Below are positions 26,854 through 36,700 of a stretch of 64,000 nt of DNA, in pieces (position 1 is the first letter of the stretch; every line of letters starts with the position of its first letter). The notes below the pieces were generated by a model, which saw only the letters and a program-made list of their open reading frames with translations, was not told the DNA's origin and made no database searches. Origin of the DNA: Microcaldota archaeon (lineage in GTDB: Archaea; Micrarchaeota; Micrarchaeia; Micrarchaeales; Micrarchaeaceae); contig JAJYXL010000012.1 of NCBI GenBank assembly GCA_021801785.1, forward strand, positions 47,205-111,204, written 5' to 3'. The translations under genes were made by a program, and so were the position numbers.

Positions 26854-27591
26854 ATGCTCATAGAATCAGCGGAAATGCGTGTCTATCTGAGAGGGGTATC
26901 TATAGAGGATGTCGACTCTATCGTGAAGCTGGCCAATGATCGTTCCATACCTGGCAGCATAGGTTCATTAGGACATTTCCCCTATCCATATCGGAGAGAC
27001 GACGCGCTCTCCTTCATAAATATTGCCATAACTGGCGAGAATGCAGGGAGGGAGTTCCATCTATCTATAATAGAGAGGGGTACGAATAACCTGTGCGGTG
27101 TCATAGGTCTGAACAATGTGGTAAGGGGCTTCTCATCAGAGCTGGGTTACTGGGTTGGTAGCTCTTTCAGGGGGAGGGGGTACTGCACCGATGCCGTCAG
27201 ACTAATCATAAATTTTGGGTTTAATCGGCTGGATCTATATAAAATATATGCGAATGTCTTTCCAGAGAATACCGCATCGGTGAGAGTTCTGCAGAATGCT
27301 GGCTTTGGGAACGAGTGTCTATTACGGGCCGAGAGCATATTCACCAGGTATCCAGACAGGTTCCTCGACTTTATGGAGGTATCTAGACCGGTTGGCGGCG
27401 ACATAGATATCGCCAGTGTGTCTGACCAGCTAGGCCTTTCCGCAGATGTACTTGAGAGCTGGAACTCGCGCTTTGTTTTAAGAGAGAGATCCGGATTCGA
27501 GGAGTCTGCAGGCGATATACCTAGGGATAGCCTAAGATTCTCCATATTCAAGAATGAATATAAACCGATCGATTCAATATCAATTATATGA
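26854..27591 (+). CDS. GNAT acetyltransferase with C-terminal extension
   Basis: Residues 1-170 form a RimJ/RimL-like GNAT domain: LRGVSIEDVDSI, the acetyl-CoA loop context GYWVGSSFRGRGYC, and VFPENTASVRVLQNAGF. About 75 further residues follow that are not part of the usual domain. Members acetylate protein N-termini, small metabolites or antibiotics; the substrate is unknown. It ends 13 bases before the histone gene, which hints at a chromatin link, though co-transcription alone does not prove it. Confidence 0.85.
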   Translation: MLIESAEMRVYLRGVSIEDVDSIVKLANDRSIPGSIGSLGHFPYPYRRDDALSFINIAITGENAGREFHLSIIERGTNNLCGVIGLNNVVRGFSSELGYWVGSSFRGRGYCTDAVRLIINFGFNRLDLYKIYANVFPENTASVRVLQNAGFGNECLLRAESIFTRYPDRFLDFMEVSRPVGGDIDIASVSDQLGLSADVLESWNSRFVLRERSGFEESAGDIPRDSLRFSIFKNEYKPIDSISII

Positions 27592-27604
27592 GATCAGTGA
27601 TACT

Positions 27605-27802
27605 ATGTATATAAAGAGATCATCGATAAAGAGGATGTTCAAAGACGCGGGGGCTTCTAGGGTGAGTGAGGAGGCAGTCAACGCCTTTCAGGGCAAGGTG
27701 GAGAGGATAGCTTTCGATGCTGCAACCAAATCGGTAAATCTATCGAAACATGCAAAGAGGAAGACCGTGTATATATCTGATGTTAAGTTGGCTTTCCAGT
27801 AG
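27605..27802 (+). CDS. Archaeal histone
   Basis: The 65-residue histone-fold protein runs from IKRMFKDAGASRVSEEA to KRKTVYISDVKLAF. It keeps the loop Arg and Thr (KRKTV) and the Asp of the last helix, which form the standard DNA-binding and clamp elements. ATG 27605 is chosen because the family begins there; an upstream in-frame start would lie inside the GNAT gene. It has no tails, as in most archaeal histones. Confidence 0.93.
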   Translation: MYIKRSSIKRMFKDAGASRVSEEAVNAFQGKVERIAFDAATKSVNLSKHAKRKTVYISDVKLAFQ

Positions 27803-27813
27803 GTGGTCTCAAT

Positions 27814-29061
27814 ATGTCGGGCAGTATTAGAGAGATAACTCTTGATAATGGACTAGATGTCATAGTTAATCCAGATACGCGTTTCAAGAGCGTTGGAATA
27901 GCGGTGGGTGTCAGATACGGGAGTATCGACGAGCCTAAAGGTAAGAATGGCTCAGCACATTACACAGAGCATATGCTCTTCAAAGGGACGAAGAGGCGCA
28001 CATACAGGGATATATGGGATGAATCCAACCACTACGGCATGTACATAAATGCCTTCACACAGAAAGAGAATACCATTTACTATACCACATCCCACAGGTT
28101 ATATTTCGATAATGCACTCGATCTCCTGTCAGATATGATAAAGAATTCCGAGTTTCCTGAGAAGGAGTTTGAGAAGGAGCGCGGTCCTATAATAAATGAG
28201 AATATGATGGGCTCTGACAATCCCATAATGATGATGTATGATAACTTTCCGACAGTCCTATACAAGAGGCATCCGGCAAGATTATCAATATCTGGAGATA
28301 CGGACGTTATAAATAGCATAGGAATTGAGGATGTAAGATCGATATATGATACCTATTATAACCCGAAAAATATGGTTGTTGCCATAAGTGGAGGTATCGG
28401 TGGTGATTACGCTATAAGAAAGATTAAGGAGATGTTTGGCGACCTCGATAGGCCGAAGAGGATACCTAAGAGGGAGCTGGCAAGAGAGAGCCAGGTGCAT
28501 ACAGAGAGACGAATAAGGAAGGTTGGAATAAGGCAGACGAGAATAGCACTCGGCTTCAAATGCAGCCCGTATGAGCTTAGTGGAAGGAGGGAGTACCTGG
28601 CGCTAGATCTCCTCTCTACAATACTATCAAAGACGCTATTCCACGTAGTCAGGGGAGATGCCGGCTTCTCATACGATCCGAAAGCATATCTATTTATGAA
28701 CCAGACATTCGCTTTCATAGCAGCTATGTGTGGTATCGACCCAAGAAACGAGAAGAAGGTGAAGGGTATCTTAATAAAGGAGTTCGATAGATTATACGCC
28801 GGTGAGATTAGCAAAGAGGAGTTTGGAATGTATAAGAAGGGTCTATCTGTGTCTACAGATATGGGCTTCGAATATCCGACCAGCACAGCCAGCTATATGG
28901 CAACGGCCAAACTCACATTCGGCGAGATGTACGACCCGAAGGATCTGCGTAATGAGATGAACAGCGTAACGCTTGATGATGTGAGGGGCGTGGCTAGCAA
29001 GTATATAAAGCCCGGTAAGTACTCGTACATGGTGATCAATCCGGCGAATAAGGATAGGTGA
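27814..29061 (+). CDS. M16-family zinc metalloprotease
   Basis: The 415-residue protein has the inverted zinc motif HYTEH (His49, Glu52, His53) and the third ligand Glu129, 76 residues on, exactly the M16 spacing. It therefore has the active half of a pitrilysin/PqqF/MPP-like enzyme plus the second homologous domain. A GGTGGTC ribosome-binding element precedes ATG 27814. M16 proteases are mostly bacterial and eukaryotic, so the gene may have been acquired. It follows the histone gene by 11 bases. Confidence 0.92.
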   Translation: MSGSIREITLDNGLDVIVNPDTRFKSVGIAVGVRYGSIDEPKGKNGSAHYTEHMLFKGTKRRTYRDIWDESNHYGMYINAFTQKENTIYYTTSHRLYFDNALDLLSDMIKNSEFPEKEFEKERGPIINENMMGSDNPIMMMYDNFPTVLYKRHPARLSISGDTDVINSIGIEDVRSIYDTYYNPKNMVVAISGGIGGDYAIRKIKEMFGDLDRPKRIPKRELARESQVHTERRIRKVGIRQTRIALGFKCSPYELSGRREYLALDLLSTILSKTLFHVVRGDAGFSYDPKAYLFMNQTFAFIAAMCGIDPRNEKKVKGILIKEFDRLYAGEISKEEFGMYKKGLSVSTDMGFEYPTSTASYMATAKLTFGEMYDPKDLRNEMNSVTLDDVRGVASKYIKPGKYSYMVINPANKDR

Positions 29062-29063
29062 AT

Positions 29064-29150
29064 AGCCTCAGAAGGGAGTTGAACCCTCGACCTCCTGTTT
29101 TCTCAAATCTAAGATACGAGACAGGCGCTCTACCACTGAGCTACTGAGGC
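29064..29150 (-). tRNA. tRNA-Thr (CGT) with 15-nt intron at 37/38
   Basis: On the minus strand the acceptor GCCTCAG/CTGAGGC is perfect, the anticodon stem is CCTGT/ACAGG with loop CTCGTAA, and the T arm is GAGGG-TTCAACT-CCCTT. The intron is 29100-29114, directly after position 37. The spliced length is 72 nt including the discriminator base. No CCA is encoded. The 3' end is 2 bases from the stop of the M16 protease gene. Confidence 0.92.
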
Positions 29151-29216
29151 TCACAAACACCATTAAACTTTGTGGGAAAAGAATAAAAGGCTTAGATAAT
29201 ATGTAATACTGGTTCG

Positions 29217-32200
29217 ATGGACGATCAGCAGGCGGACGGGGGCGCAGAAAACACCGATTCTGAGATAAAAGATATTCGAGATAATAATGCCGATAGCGCT
29301 GCTGATACAGAAACAATTTCCGACTCACACACTACAGAAGAGAAGAACGGTTCGGGGAGCGGCGAGGATGGTAATGTAAATAGTGCAGATGGCGAGAGAG
29401 TTGGCAACGGTGCAGCCAATCCCAATAATGTTGATAAGGTATCCGGAGAAGATCAACAGGGGGGAGCGCAGAAGCCTATAACTATCGAAGATATGTCAAA
29501 TGTAAAAAATAACCGGCCTCAGGCTCAAGAGCAGAGTAGGCACAAATTCGATGAGCTCGCAGATTGGGCAAAGACCGGCGAGCCGGCGCAGCAGAGACCC
29601 AAACAGAGCGGCAAGGGTAACCAGATATTGCTAAAATTGGTGCTGGGATTAATAATCATAGTACTTATTGCAGTCCTAGCTATATCTCTGCAGCATAGAC
29701 CCGTAACGCCAAAACATAGCACCAGTACAACAACTATAAATCAGGCTTTATCTGTAAACCTCGGCGCGTGTTCTATAATAAATAGACCTGGCAGCTACTA
29801 CCTAACTCACAGTATATCATACTCGCCGATAAATGGTAACTGCATTACCATAGAGACCAATAACGCAGTCCTGAACTGCAGGAATAACAGTATAACCGGA
29901 TCAGGGCCGTTTGTGCTTGGTGCAAATACATCCACAGGGGTATATGTGAAGAGTTCAAATAATGTATCAATACTCAACTGCCCCATATCAAAGTTCTCTT
30001 ACGGCATCAGATCTAACGATTCGTCAAATATCGTCATATCAAAAGATAATGTGTCATATAACATAGAATCTAATGTATACCTAATTTCTACAAAGAGCTC
30101 GCAAATATCCAATAACAAGATGGTCGGAACGAAGACCAGTACCGCATCATTATATCTCGCATCTAACTCTACCGGGAATAATGTGTCTCATAACAACATA
30201 TCTGATAACGAATACGGGGTTGCGGTAAATTCGACAGGCAATAATTATACAGACAATCTCTTAAGCAATACAAAAATATCATTCTATTGCAGCTTAGGCA
30301 ACGGGTACTACAACACCAGTGCAGCCAAATCCAATATATGTTCTACCGATTACGGATGCTCGTTCCTATCCTGTACAACCAACAACATCGCCGCAAATAT
30401 ATCTAAAATATCGCTGGCGAAGAGCATAGCCAGCTGCGGCTCTATAGTCTCTCCCGGCAACTACTATATGAATGGTAGCATAGATGCCTATTACGTGATG
30501 CCATTCGGCGCAGCTTGGGAGAACCCACTGCCGTGCATAAATATAATGTCAAACAACGTTAATCTATACTGCAATAACAATACGATATCTAACGCCTCTG
30601 TAGGAATATTTGTGAGTCATCATTCCAATGTTAGCATAAATAACTGCAGGGTGGTATCTAGCGGAACGGGAATATATCTCAAGAACGTGACCGGCTCTAC
30701 TATAACAGATCCAATAATAACATTATCCAGCATTGGTATATCTCTGAATTCGTCAAACATAAACAGGATCGACGGATTCCATATAAATAAAACGACCAGA
30801 GGGATATTCCTAAATGAGTCATTCACAAATACATTCGAGAAAGGGTCGGCATTAAACAACTCTGTAGACATATATGCGGAGAATAACTCAGCGTCCATCG
30901 GAACTAACCTAATGCTACAGAGTAGCTGCGGTATATCAGATACGAGGTGGGCAAACTGTGTGAACTACATATCGCCGACATTGAACGAATTCTACCTGAA
31001 TTCGTGTGGTGTTCTGGCCTATCCCGGTACATATATCTTAGAGTCAAATGTACTTAGTAGCAATCCGAACTGCTTCACCGTAAAGGCAAACAACACGAAG
31101 CTGGACTGTGCAGGCCATGTGATAACAAATGGGTACTTTGGCGGCTCTAACTCATCTGCAGTATACTCAGAAGGGACACATTTTGATGATATCTATAACT
31201 GTGTATTTGACAATTTCAATACAGGTGTAGCGGTAAATAATTCCGTGGGGTTCGATGTTTATAACAACACCTTTGATGGCTCTCTGCAGCATGGCGGAAT
31301 ATTATTTAGAAACTCATCCGACTCCGATATTTACAGCAATAGGATAACAGAAGCTTCAAGCTTTGGAGTATCTTTAAACAATGTCAGTTATGCAGCAGTA
31401 AACAACAATTCGGCTTCCTATATTAAAAGCGGAGATGGCTTTAATATAACCAATTCTAGAAATAATACGGTATCATCAAACAATGCGACTAACAGTTATA
31501 TAGGAATATCATTTGCCGGTAACTCTACAAACAACACAGTCAGTCTAAATAGTATGCAGCTTAGCGCGTATTCCGATTACGTATGCGATAGGAGCAGCTC
31601 TGGAATAAATTCAGAAAATGGCGGCGTGAATTACGGAGTTAGCAAGATAAATTGCAGATGGCTAGCCGCAACGCAGCCATCAACCCATCTCCAATGCCCG
31701 GTATCATTCAAACCGTCCTCATTCACTCTCTATTCGGATGCGGTCTATGGCAGCGGCGCGACATGCTTTGCAGTATATTCTAACGATACAACAATAAACT
31801 GCAACAACCACACAGTCATAGCTACAGACGGCGGTACATTCGCATTATTCAAGAACGGTAGCAGGGATACTTTAGAAAACTGCAACCTGAAGGGCTTCTC
31901 ATCTCCTCTAATAGCTATAAACGCGCCAGATGTGAAAATATACAATAACACAATCAGCCTTATCCATTATAACAGGGGCGACGCACTCAGTGTAATCAAG
32001 ACGGATCTATCACAGGTAAGTTATAATAATATATCAAGCTCCGCAGATGGTATATCTTTATATAGGGATTCTAACGGCACAGTGAATAATAACATGGTCA
32101 ATGCATCTTCTGTATCATACCTGATAAACGATACAGATTCAATGACGATAAACAACAATATCGCGAGTCTGGAGAGCGGTATCGGCTGGTTACTGAATGA

Positions 32201-32348
32201 TTCTGTTTACAATCTGTTCTACAGCAACCTGCTATACGGACGCGTACTTGGCGCAGAATGCCTTGGAAGCTCTACCGGATCCGCATCAAATTCCGGATCT
32301 AATAATCTCTATAACACAATATCAGGGTGCGCATGGATCAAGAGCTAA
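29217..32348 (+). CDS. Giant type II membrane protein with parallel beta-helix modules
   Basis: The 1043-residue protein has an acidic, disordered cytoplasmic N-terminus (about 1-138), one transmembrane helix (about 140-160), a short Thr linker, then a very Asn/Ser-rich ectodomain. The latter has about four modules, each beginning with a Cys-containing stretch of the kind PGxYYL followed by CITIxTNN and LNCxNNxITG, then runs of short beta-strand repeats (NNVSILNC, SNIVISKDNVS) typical of NosD/PbH1 right-handed beta-helices. Paired cysteines at module starts probably form disulfides. It is a likely surface or attachment protein; the ligand is unknown. Confidence 0.82.
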   Translation: MDDQQADGGAENTDSEIKDIRDNNADSAADTETISDSHTTEEKNGSGSGEDGNVNSADGERVGNGAANPNNVDKVSGEDQQGGAQKPITIEDMSNVKNNRPQAQEQSRHKFDELADWAKTGEPAQQRPKQSGKGNQILLKLVLGLIIIVLIAVLAISLQHRPVTPKHSTSTTTINQALSVNLGACSIINRPGSYYLTHSISYSPINGNCITIETNNAVLNCRNNSITGSGPFVLGANTSTGVYVKSSNNVSILNCPISKFSYGIRSNDSSNIVISKDNVSYNIESNVYLISTKSSQISNNKMVGTKTSTASLYLASNSTGNNVSHNNISDNEYGVAVNSTGNNYTDNLLSNTKISFYCSLGNGYYNTSAAKSNICSTDYGCSFLSCTTNNIAANISKISLAKSIASCGSIVSPGNYYMNGSIDAYYVMPFGAAWENPLPCINIMSNNVNLYCNNNTISNASVGIFVSHHSNVSINNCRVVSSGTGIYLKNVTGSTITDPIITLSSIGISLNSSNINRIDGFHINKTTRGIFLNESFTNTFEKGSALNNSVDIYAENNSASIGTNLMLQSSCGISDTRWANCVNYISPTLNEFYLNSCGVLAYPGTYILESNVLSSNPNCFTVKANNTKLDCAGHVITNGYFGGSNSSAVYSEGTHFDDIYNCVFDNFNTGVAVNNSVGFDVYNNTFDGSLQHGGILFRNSSDSDIYSNRITEASSFGVSLNNVSYAAVNNNSASYIKSGDGFNITNSRNNTVSSNNATNSYIGISFAGNSTNNTVSLNSMQLSAYSDYVCDRSSSGINSENGGVNYGVSKINCRWLAATQPSTHLQCPVSFKPSSFTLYSDAVYGSGATCFAVYSNDTTINCNNHTVIATDGGTFALFKNGSRDTLENCNLKGFSSPLIAINAPDVKIYNNTISLIHYNRGDALSVIKTDLSQVSYNNISSSADGISLYRDSNGTVNNNMVNASSVSYLINDTDSMTINNNIASLESGIGWLLNDSVYNLFYSNLLYGRVLGAECLGSSTGSASNSGSNNLYNTISGCAWIKS

Positions 32349-32375
32349 CATTCAGTACAGTCAATGATGGTTCAT

Positions 32376-34148
32376 ATGCAATTCAAGGAGTTCGCCGAAT
32401 ATTTTCAGAGAATAGAGTCGGTATCGTCGAGGTTAAAGATGATAGAGATACTCGCCGATATGTTCAAAAAGATTGATAGCAGCGAGATCTCTATGGCTGT
32501 CTATATGACTCAAGGCGTACTAGCCGCGCCGTATGAGGGTATAGAGTTTGGCCTTGCCACAAAGATGGCAGAGGACGCATTAAGTATAGCTACAGGGAAG
32601 GACAAGAATGAGATAGAGAGCCTGTATAAAAAGAGCGGCGACCTCGGACTGAGCGCCGAGATGCTGATGGCAGAATCTAAACTCAGAAGGATGCGCTCGT
32701 CATCATATACTATAGGTATGGTATACGATTCGATGATAAAGATATCAAAGGCATCGGGAAAAGGGAGCAAAGAGGTAAAGGTAAGGACATTGGCAGAGGT
32801 ACTTGCCGCGTCAACACCCATCGAGTGCAAGTATATTATAAGGTATCCTCTAGGGCAGCTGCGATTGGGGGCAGGCGACTCTACAATACTCGAGGCGCTC
32901 TCGGTTGCACATACCGGCGAAAGGCGGATGAAGGAGGAATTGGAGCATGCATACAACATATGCAGTGACCTGGGTTTTATAGCGGAAGAGCTGTATAAAT
33001 TCGGAGAGAAGGGGATCAAATCCATAAAAGTGACACTATTTAGGCCTATAAAACCCGCACTGGCAGAACGCCTGCCCACTCCAGAACAGATAATAGATAG
33101 GTTGGGCGGAAGGTGCGCTGTCGAACAGAAGTATGATGGCTTTAGATGTCAGGTCCACAAGTCAGGCAATACTGTAAGGATATATTCCAGAAATTTAGAG
33201 GAGACAACAGACATGTTCCCGGATATAGTCAAGGCGACAAAGGATTCGATAGAGGCCGAAAATGTAATATTCGAAGGAGAGGCACTCGCATATAACGAGA
33301 AGACCAGCGAATTCCTCCCATTTCAAGAGACGATACAGAGAAAGAGAAAGCATGATGTAAAAGCCATGTCTGAGCAGATGCCTCTCCATCTTATGGCATT
33401 TGACATTATATACCTAAACGGGAAGAGCTACATGGATCTCCCATATAACAGGAGGAGAGAGGAGCTCGGGAGGATAATATCACAGAATTCCGAAAGAATA
33501 ACGCTATCAAATATGGTAATTACCAAATCTGCAAAAGAGCTCAACAAATTCTTTGAAGAATCTATAGAGAGCGGGTTGGAGGGTATAGTTGCAAAAGACC
33601 TTAACTCGTCATATATAGCCGGAGCGAGAAAGTTTAGCTGGATAAAGCTCAAGCGTAGCTATAGGGGGTTGTTATCTGATACTCTCGACCTAGTCATACT
33701 CGGTTACTACTTGGGAAAGGGGTCCAGAGCAGAGTTCAAGTTTGGCGGACTCCTCTGCGGCGTATATAATAAGAAGAGCGACATGTTTGAGACTATATCA
33801 AGAATAGGCACGGGTTTCTCCGAAGATAACATGAAAAAGCTCAGCTCACTCTTAAGTAAGATAAGAGCTAAGAGCAAACCGGCCAGGGTATCGTCGCTTA
33901 TAAACCCGGATTTCTGGGTCGATCCCGTATACGTGGTTACTGTGAGGGCAGATGAGATAACCCGTTCCCCTATGCATACATGTTGTAGAAACAATAGCGG
34001 CGATGCAGAAGTAGGTTATGCTTTGAGATTTCCACGAATTATAGGTACGGATCTGATAAGGGAGGATAAGAGGGCAGAGGACTGTACATCTAGCGAGGAG
34101 ATAGACGAGCTATTCAAGCAGCAGAAGAAGGTAACCACAAAATTCTAG
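32376..34148 (+). CDS. lig: ATP-dependent DNA ligase
   Basis: The 590-residue archaeal/eukaryotic LigI-type enzyme has an N-terminal helical DNA-binding domain, the adenylation motif EQKYDGFR with the nucleophilic Lys near residue 252, FEGEALAY, EGIVAKD, and SWIKLKRSY. It seals Okazaki fragments and repair nicks. ATG 32376 (MQFKEFAEYF) matches family starts; ATG 32364 is possible. It follows the beta-helix gene by 27 bases without an obvious promoter. Confidence 0.96.
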   Translation: MQFKEFAEYFQRIESVSSRLKMIEILADMFKKIDSSEISMAVYMTQGVLAAPYEGIEFGLATKMAEDALSIATGKDKNEIESLYKKSGDLGLSAEMLMAESKLRRMRSSSYTIGMVYDSMIKISKASGKGSKEVKVRTLAEVLAASTPIECKYIIRYPLGQLRLGAGDSTILEALSVAHTGERRMKEELEHAYNICSDLGFIAEELYKFGEKGIKSIKVTLFRPIKPALAERLPTPEQIIDRLGGRCAVEQKYDGFRCQVHKSGNTVRIYSRNLEETTDMFPDIVKATKDSIEAENVIFEGEALAYNEKTSEFLPFQETIQRKRKHDVKAMSEQMPLHLMAFDIIYLNGKSYMDLPYNRRREELGRIISQNSERITLSNMVITKSAKELNKFFEESIESGLEGIVAKDLNSSYIAGARKFSWIKLKRSYRGLLSDTLDLVILGYYLGKGSRAEFKFGGLLCGVYNKKSDMFETISRIGTGFSEDNMKKLSSLLSKIRAKSKPARVSSLINPDFWVDPVYVVTVRADEITRSPMHTCCRNNSGDAEVGYALRFPRIIGTDLIREDKRAEDCTSSEEIDELFKQQKKVTTKF

Positions 34149-34149
34149 A

Positions 34150-34473
34150 TCAGCTCCAATAGTATACGGTTGGATTTATACCGCTGGATAACACAAAGCC
34201 GTTCCCAGCCTCATGTATATTCACATAATACCCGTACGAGTACGGGTAGGCCAGCTGCAAGGTACCGGACCAGCTTTCTGCCGGGTTGGACGCGTGTATA
34301 TAATTTACTATATTCTCAAAAGTCTCAACTCTGACAATGCTCCTATACGTATCAAAGCCGTTAACACCTCTCATATTCATATTCTGAATAACACCCATGC
34401 CGCTAGAGATAACGATAGCCGAGGCGATCACAGATATTATCAGAATTCCATAAAAACCCAAATCATCCACCAC
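34150..34473 (-). CDS. Pilus operon: small pilin-like membrane protein (last gene)
   Basis: This 107-residue product has one N-terminal hydrophobic helix (about 8-28) and a polar remainder, the pattern of minor pilin-like proteins. Its start overlaps the end of the preceding gene by 11 bases, so it belongs to the same operon. No family is recognised. Confidence 0.72.
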   Translation of the reverse strand: MVDDLGFYGILIISVIASAIVISSGMGVIQNMNMRGVNGFDTYRSIVRVETFENIVNYIHASNPAESWSGTLQLAYPYSYGYYVNIHEAGNGFVLSSGINPTVYYWS

Positions 34474-34843
34474 AAATGTATAAACAGGCGCTCTGCATTA
34501 TGCCGTTAAAAGGGTAACAAGATTCACTCTCAGAACTACAATGGTAAGGCCCGCCGCTCTGGACAGACACGTTGCCGTACTCTATCCTGGAACTGGTAAG
34601 CCCGTAAACCGCGTTAAGGAGCGATAGAAACCGTTCCACACAACCGGTATTATCGCTCATAAGGCACCTGCTCAGAGTAAGATTCTTGTATAAGATATTG
34701 GAGAAGTCATAATACGCGTTCTGTGCTCCAAAGCCGATATTATTGGATGATGCAGTATATGCAATGCTGGCTATAGATGAGATAAGATATAACATTATTA
34801 CAGCTGCAATAATCCCCTCAACCATCGCAAATTGCGCTCTCAA
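34463..34843 (-). CDS. Pilus operon: pilin-like protein with Cys-rich C-terminus
   Basis: The 126-residue product starts MRAQFAMVEGIIAAVIM, a hydrophobic helix with a glutamate placed like the Glu+5 of processed pilins, then a polar domain ending with six closely spaced cysteines (CSSESESCYPF, CLYICGG). It is translationally coupled to its neighbours. Probable role: minor pilin or tip component. Confidence 0.72.
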   Translation of the reverse strand: MRAQFAMVEGIIAAVIMLYLISSIASIAYTASSNNIGFGAQNAYYDFSNILYKNLTLSRCLMSDNTGCVERFLSLLNAVYGLTSSRIEYGNVSVQSGGPYHCSSESESCYPFNGIMQSACLYICGG

Positions 34844-34847
34844 AATA

Positions 34848-36149
34848 TCACTTTATATTGATAAACGAACCTGAGCTATCAACAGTGGTGCTGCCGTTGT
34901 AGCCATCGATATACGCAGTTATGTTCGAAAAAGTAAACTGCGATATTGGAGGGCATTCATACATGTAATTGTTGCCCTCAGTTATGAGCGTACAGCCGCT
35001 AGCTATACTGTGTGCGCTAATCATTCCAGAAACGTACTGATCGTATACTCCCATAGCACTCATCGCTGCATATTCGGAAGAGCTGGATATTTTGCTCTGA
35101 TTATAATAGGATAGCATAGAGGTGAGCGAGTTGAGATACTGGGAATACCTATTGTAATCGCTATAGTTTATGATAGAATAGGTCCCTACAGAATCGACCA
35201 GAAGATATGGATTTGGCGATGCGCTATCCCCAGAGATATACCCATAAACCGATGCATTTCCGTATACCGTCCCGTTGGGCGAGTATAAAGGGCTCTCCGG
35301 CAGGATTCTTGTAAGCGTAGCATTTAATTTCTCTATATCATTGCTTATAACTAGCGATACGCTAAAGTTAAACAGCCTGTTCTGGTTAACCGAATACAGG
35401 TCTGAATTCTCACTATTCTTATAGAAACAGTAAGCTCTATACTGGGTTCCGGCCCCATAGTAGCACTCGCTCGAGTTAACGAAGAAATCCCACGCAGCAT
35501 TGCTCCCACATTGCGCCTTTATCTTATATAAGAACCCTTCAAAATTTGTATACGCGCAATGCGATGACTCGCTCACATTATAAAGGCTCCCGTTAAGCGA
35601 TGTGTTATACAAGACATTCTCATATCTATCTTTCAGGTTTACGGAGTAGTTCTGCGGGCTCTTCCCGGAAACATTCTGTAAGTATGCATATGATTCTGCA
35701 CTAACGGAGAATCTATGCATAGAGCCGTTATTGTAGAACGAGCCGTTAAGTACCACTCCTACAAGCCCCTTCTTATCTGGGACTATATTAAAGCTTAAGA
35801 GGTAGGGATTGCTTATCTCCAGCTTATTATAATCTCCAGTAAGTACGCTCGCATTGTAAGATGACAAACTCAGGTTTGATATGCTAAAATTACCCTCTCC
35901 CGAAAAGAGGGCCGTGATTGGCGTAGATTCGCCTACCACTATACTGTATGGGATATAGATATTAACCGAGAGATTATGCGTTGCAGCATTTTGGCCGACA
36001 GATACGTTATGGTTATACGAAGCGAACAGCGTATTTAACGCTGAGTTATCCTTTTTCTGCATTACTGTATATATGCCAAAAATCACAGTAGCCATTGCAG
36101 CAATAACACCTAATAGTATTATGAACTCTAACGTTGTCTGTAGCCTCAT
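34848..36149 (-). CDS. Pilus operon: large pilin-like surface protein
   Basis: The 433-residue protein starts MRLQTTLEFIILLGVIAAM, a class III-like signal with Glu followed by a hydrophobic helix, and a long Asn/Ser/Tyr-rich ectodomain with many N-glycosylation sites. It overlaps the preceding gene by 4 bases. Its size suggests an adhesin or tip subunit of the pilus. Confidence 0.75.
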   Translation of the reverse strand: MRLQTTLEFIILLGVIAAMATVIFGIYTVMQKKDNSALNTLFASYNHNVSVGQNAATHNLSVNIYIPYSIVVGESTPITALFSGEGNFSISNLSLSSYNASVLTGDYNKLEISNPYLLSFNIVPDKKGLVGVVLNGSFYNNGSMHRFSVSAESYAYLQNVSGKSPQNYSVNLKDRYENVLYNTSLNGSLYNVSESSHCAYTNFEGFLYKIKAQCGSNAAWDFFVNSSECYYGAGTQYRAYCFYKNSENSDLYSVNQNRLFNFSVSLVISNDIEKLNATLTRILPESPLYSPNGTVYGNASVYGYISGDSASPNPYLLVDSVGTYSIINYSDYNRYSQYLNSLTSMLSYYNQSKISSSSEYAAMSAMGVYDQYVSGMISAHSIASGCTLITEGNNYMYECPPISQFTFSNITAYIDGYNGSTTVDSSGSFINIK

Positions 36150-36490
36150 CCATTCACCGAAATTATATAGAGCTGGCCGTCAGATACAGCAATGCGGTCA
36201 ATTTTTGAATTATTATATATAGGACGTGTCAGATTCGCACCTACTCTGACATAATCATATACAGAGCCATTACCACCGCCTAATATATCCGATAGCGTCT
36301 GATTGGAATTATCAATTATGTATACCGTGTGTTGCATCCCAAGCTCGGCTTTGAGCTGGGTGTTATGCGATATAACTGATGTATTCGCGGAATTAACAGC
36401 TTGTGCGTAAACTGCCAGCATCACAACACTAGCTATTGAGAATATGTATATCCCAATCATACCGTCCAAACCGGTAATGCTTCCCCTCAT
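36146..36490 (-). CDS. Pilus operon: pilin-like protein
   Basis: This 114-residue protein has one hydrophobic helix near the N-terminus (GMIGIYIFSIASVVMLAVYA) and a polar ectodomain. It lies 9 bases after the 66-residue protein gene on the minus strand. It is a minor pilin candidate; no family is recognised. Confidence 0.72.
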   Translation of the reverse strand: MRGSITGLDGMIGIYIFSIASVVMLAVYAQAVNSANTSVISHNTQLKAELGMQHTVYIIDNSNQTLSDILGGGNGSVYDYVRVGANLTRPIYNNSKIDRIAVSDGQLYIISVNG

Positions 36491-36499
36491 AGATGCACC

Positions 36500-36700
36500 T
36501 CAACCTATTTGCAACTTAAACTCCCTATATGGATAAATGCTGGAATTTATCCAACCCTGGATATTATTTGTAGAGATATTAGATCCGAGTTCGTATGTCC
36601 TCCCAACATAGACAAGAAAGCTCAAGATTGCTACCGCAGCTAACATACCTATCGCCATAATAACAAGCGCATCAAAAAACAGCTGCCCATTCACAGACAT
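36500..36700 (-). CDS. Pilus operon: small membrane protein (66 aa)
   Basis: ATG 36700 overlaps the stop of the preceding gene as TGATG, a coupling signal, and GGG precedes it. The product has one hydrophobic helix (about 8-30) and a short polar tail. It is probably a pilin-like or assembly protein. Confidence 0.7.
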   Translation of the reverse strand: MSVNGQLFFDALVIMAIGMLAAVAILSFLVYVGRTYELGSNISTNNIQGWINSSIYPYREFKLQIG

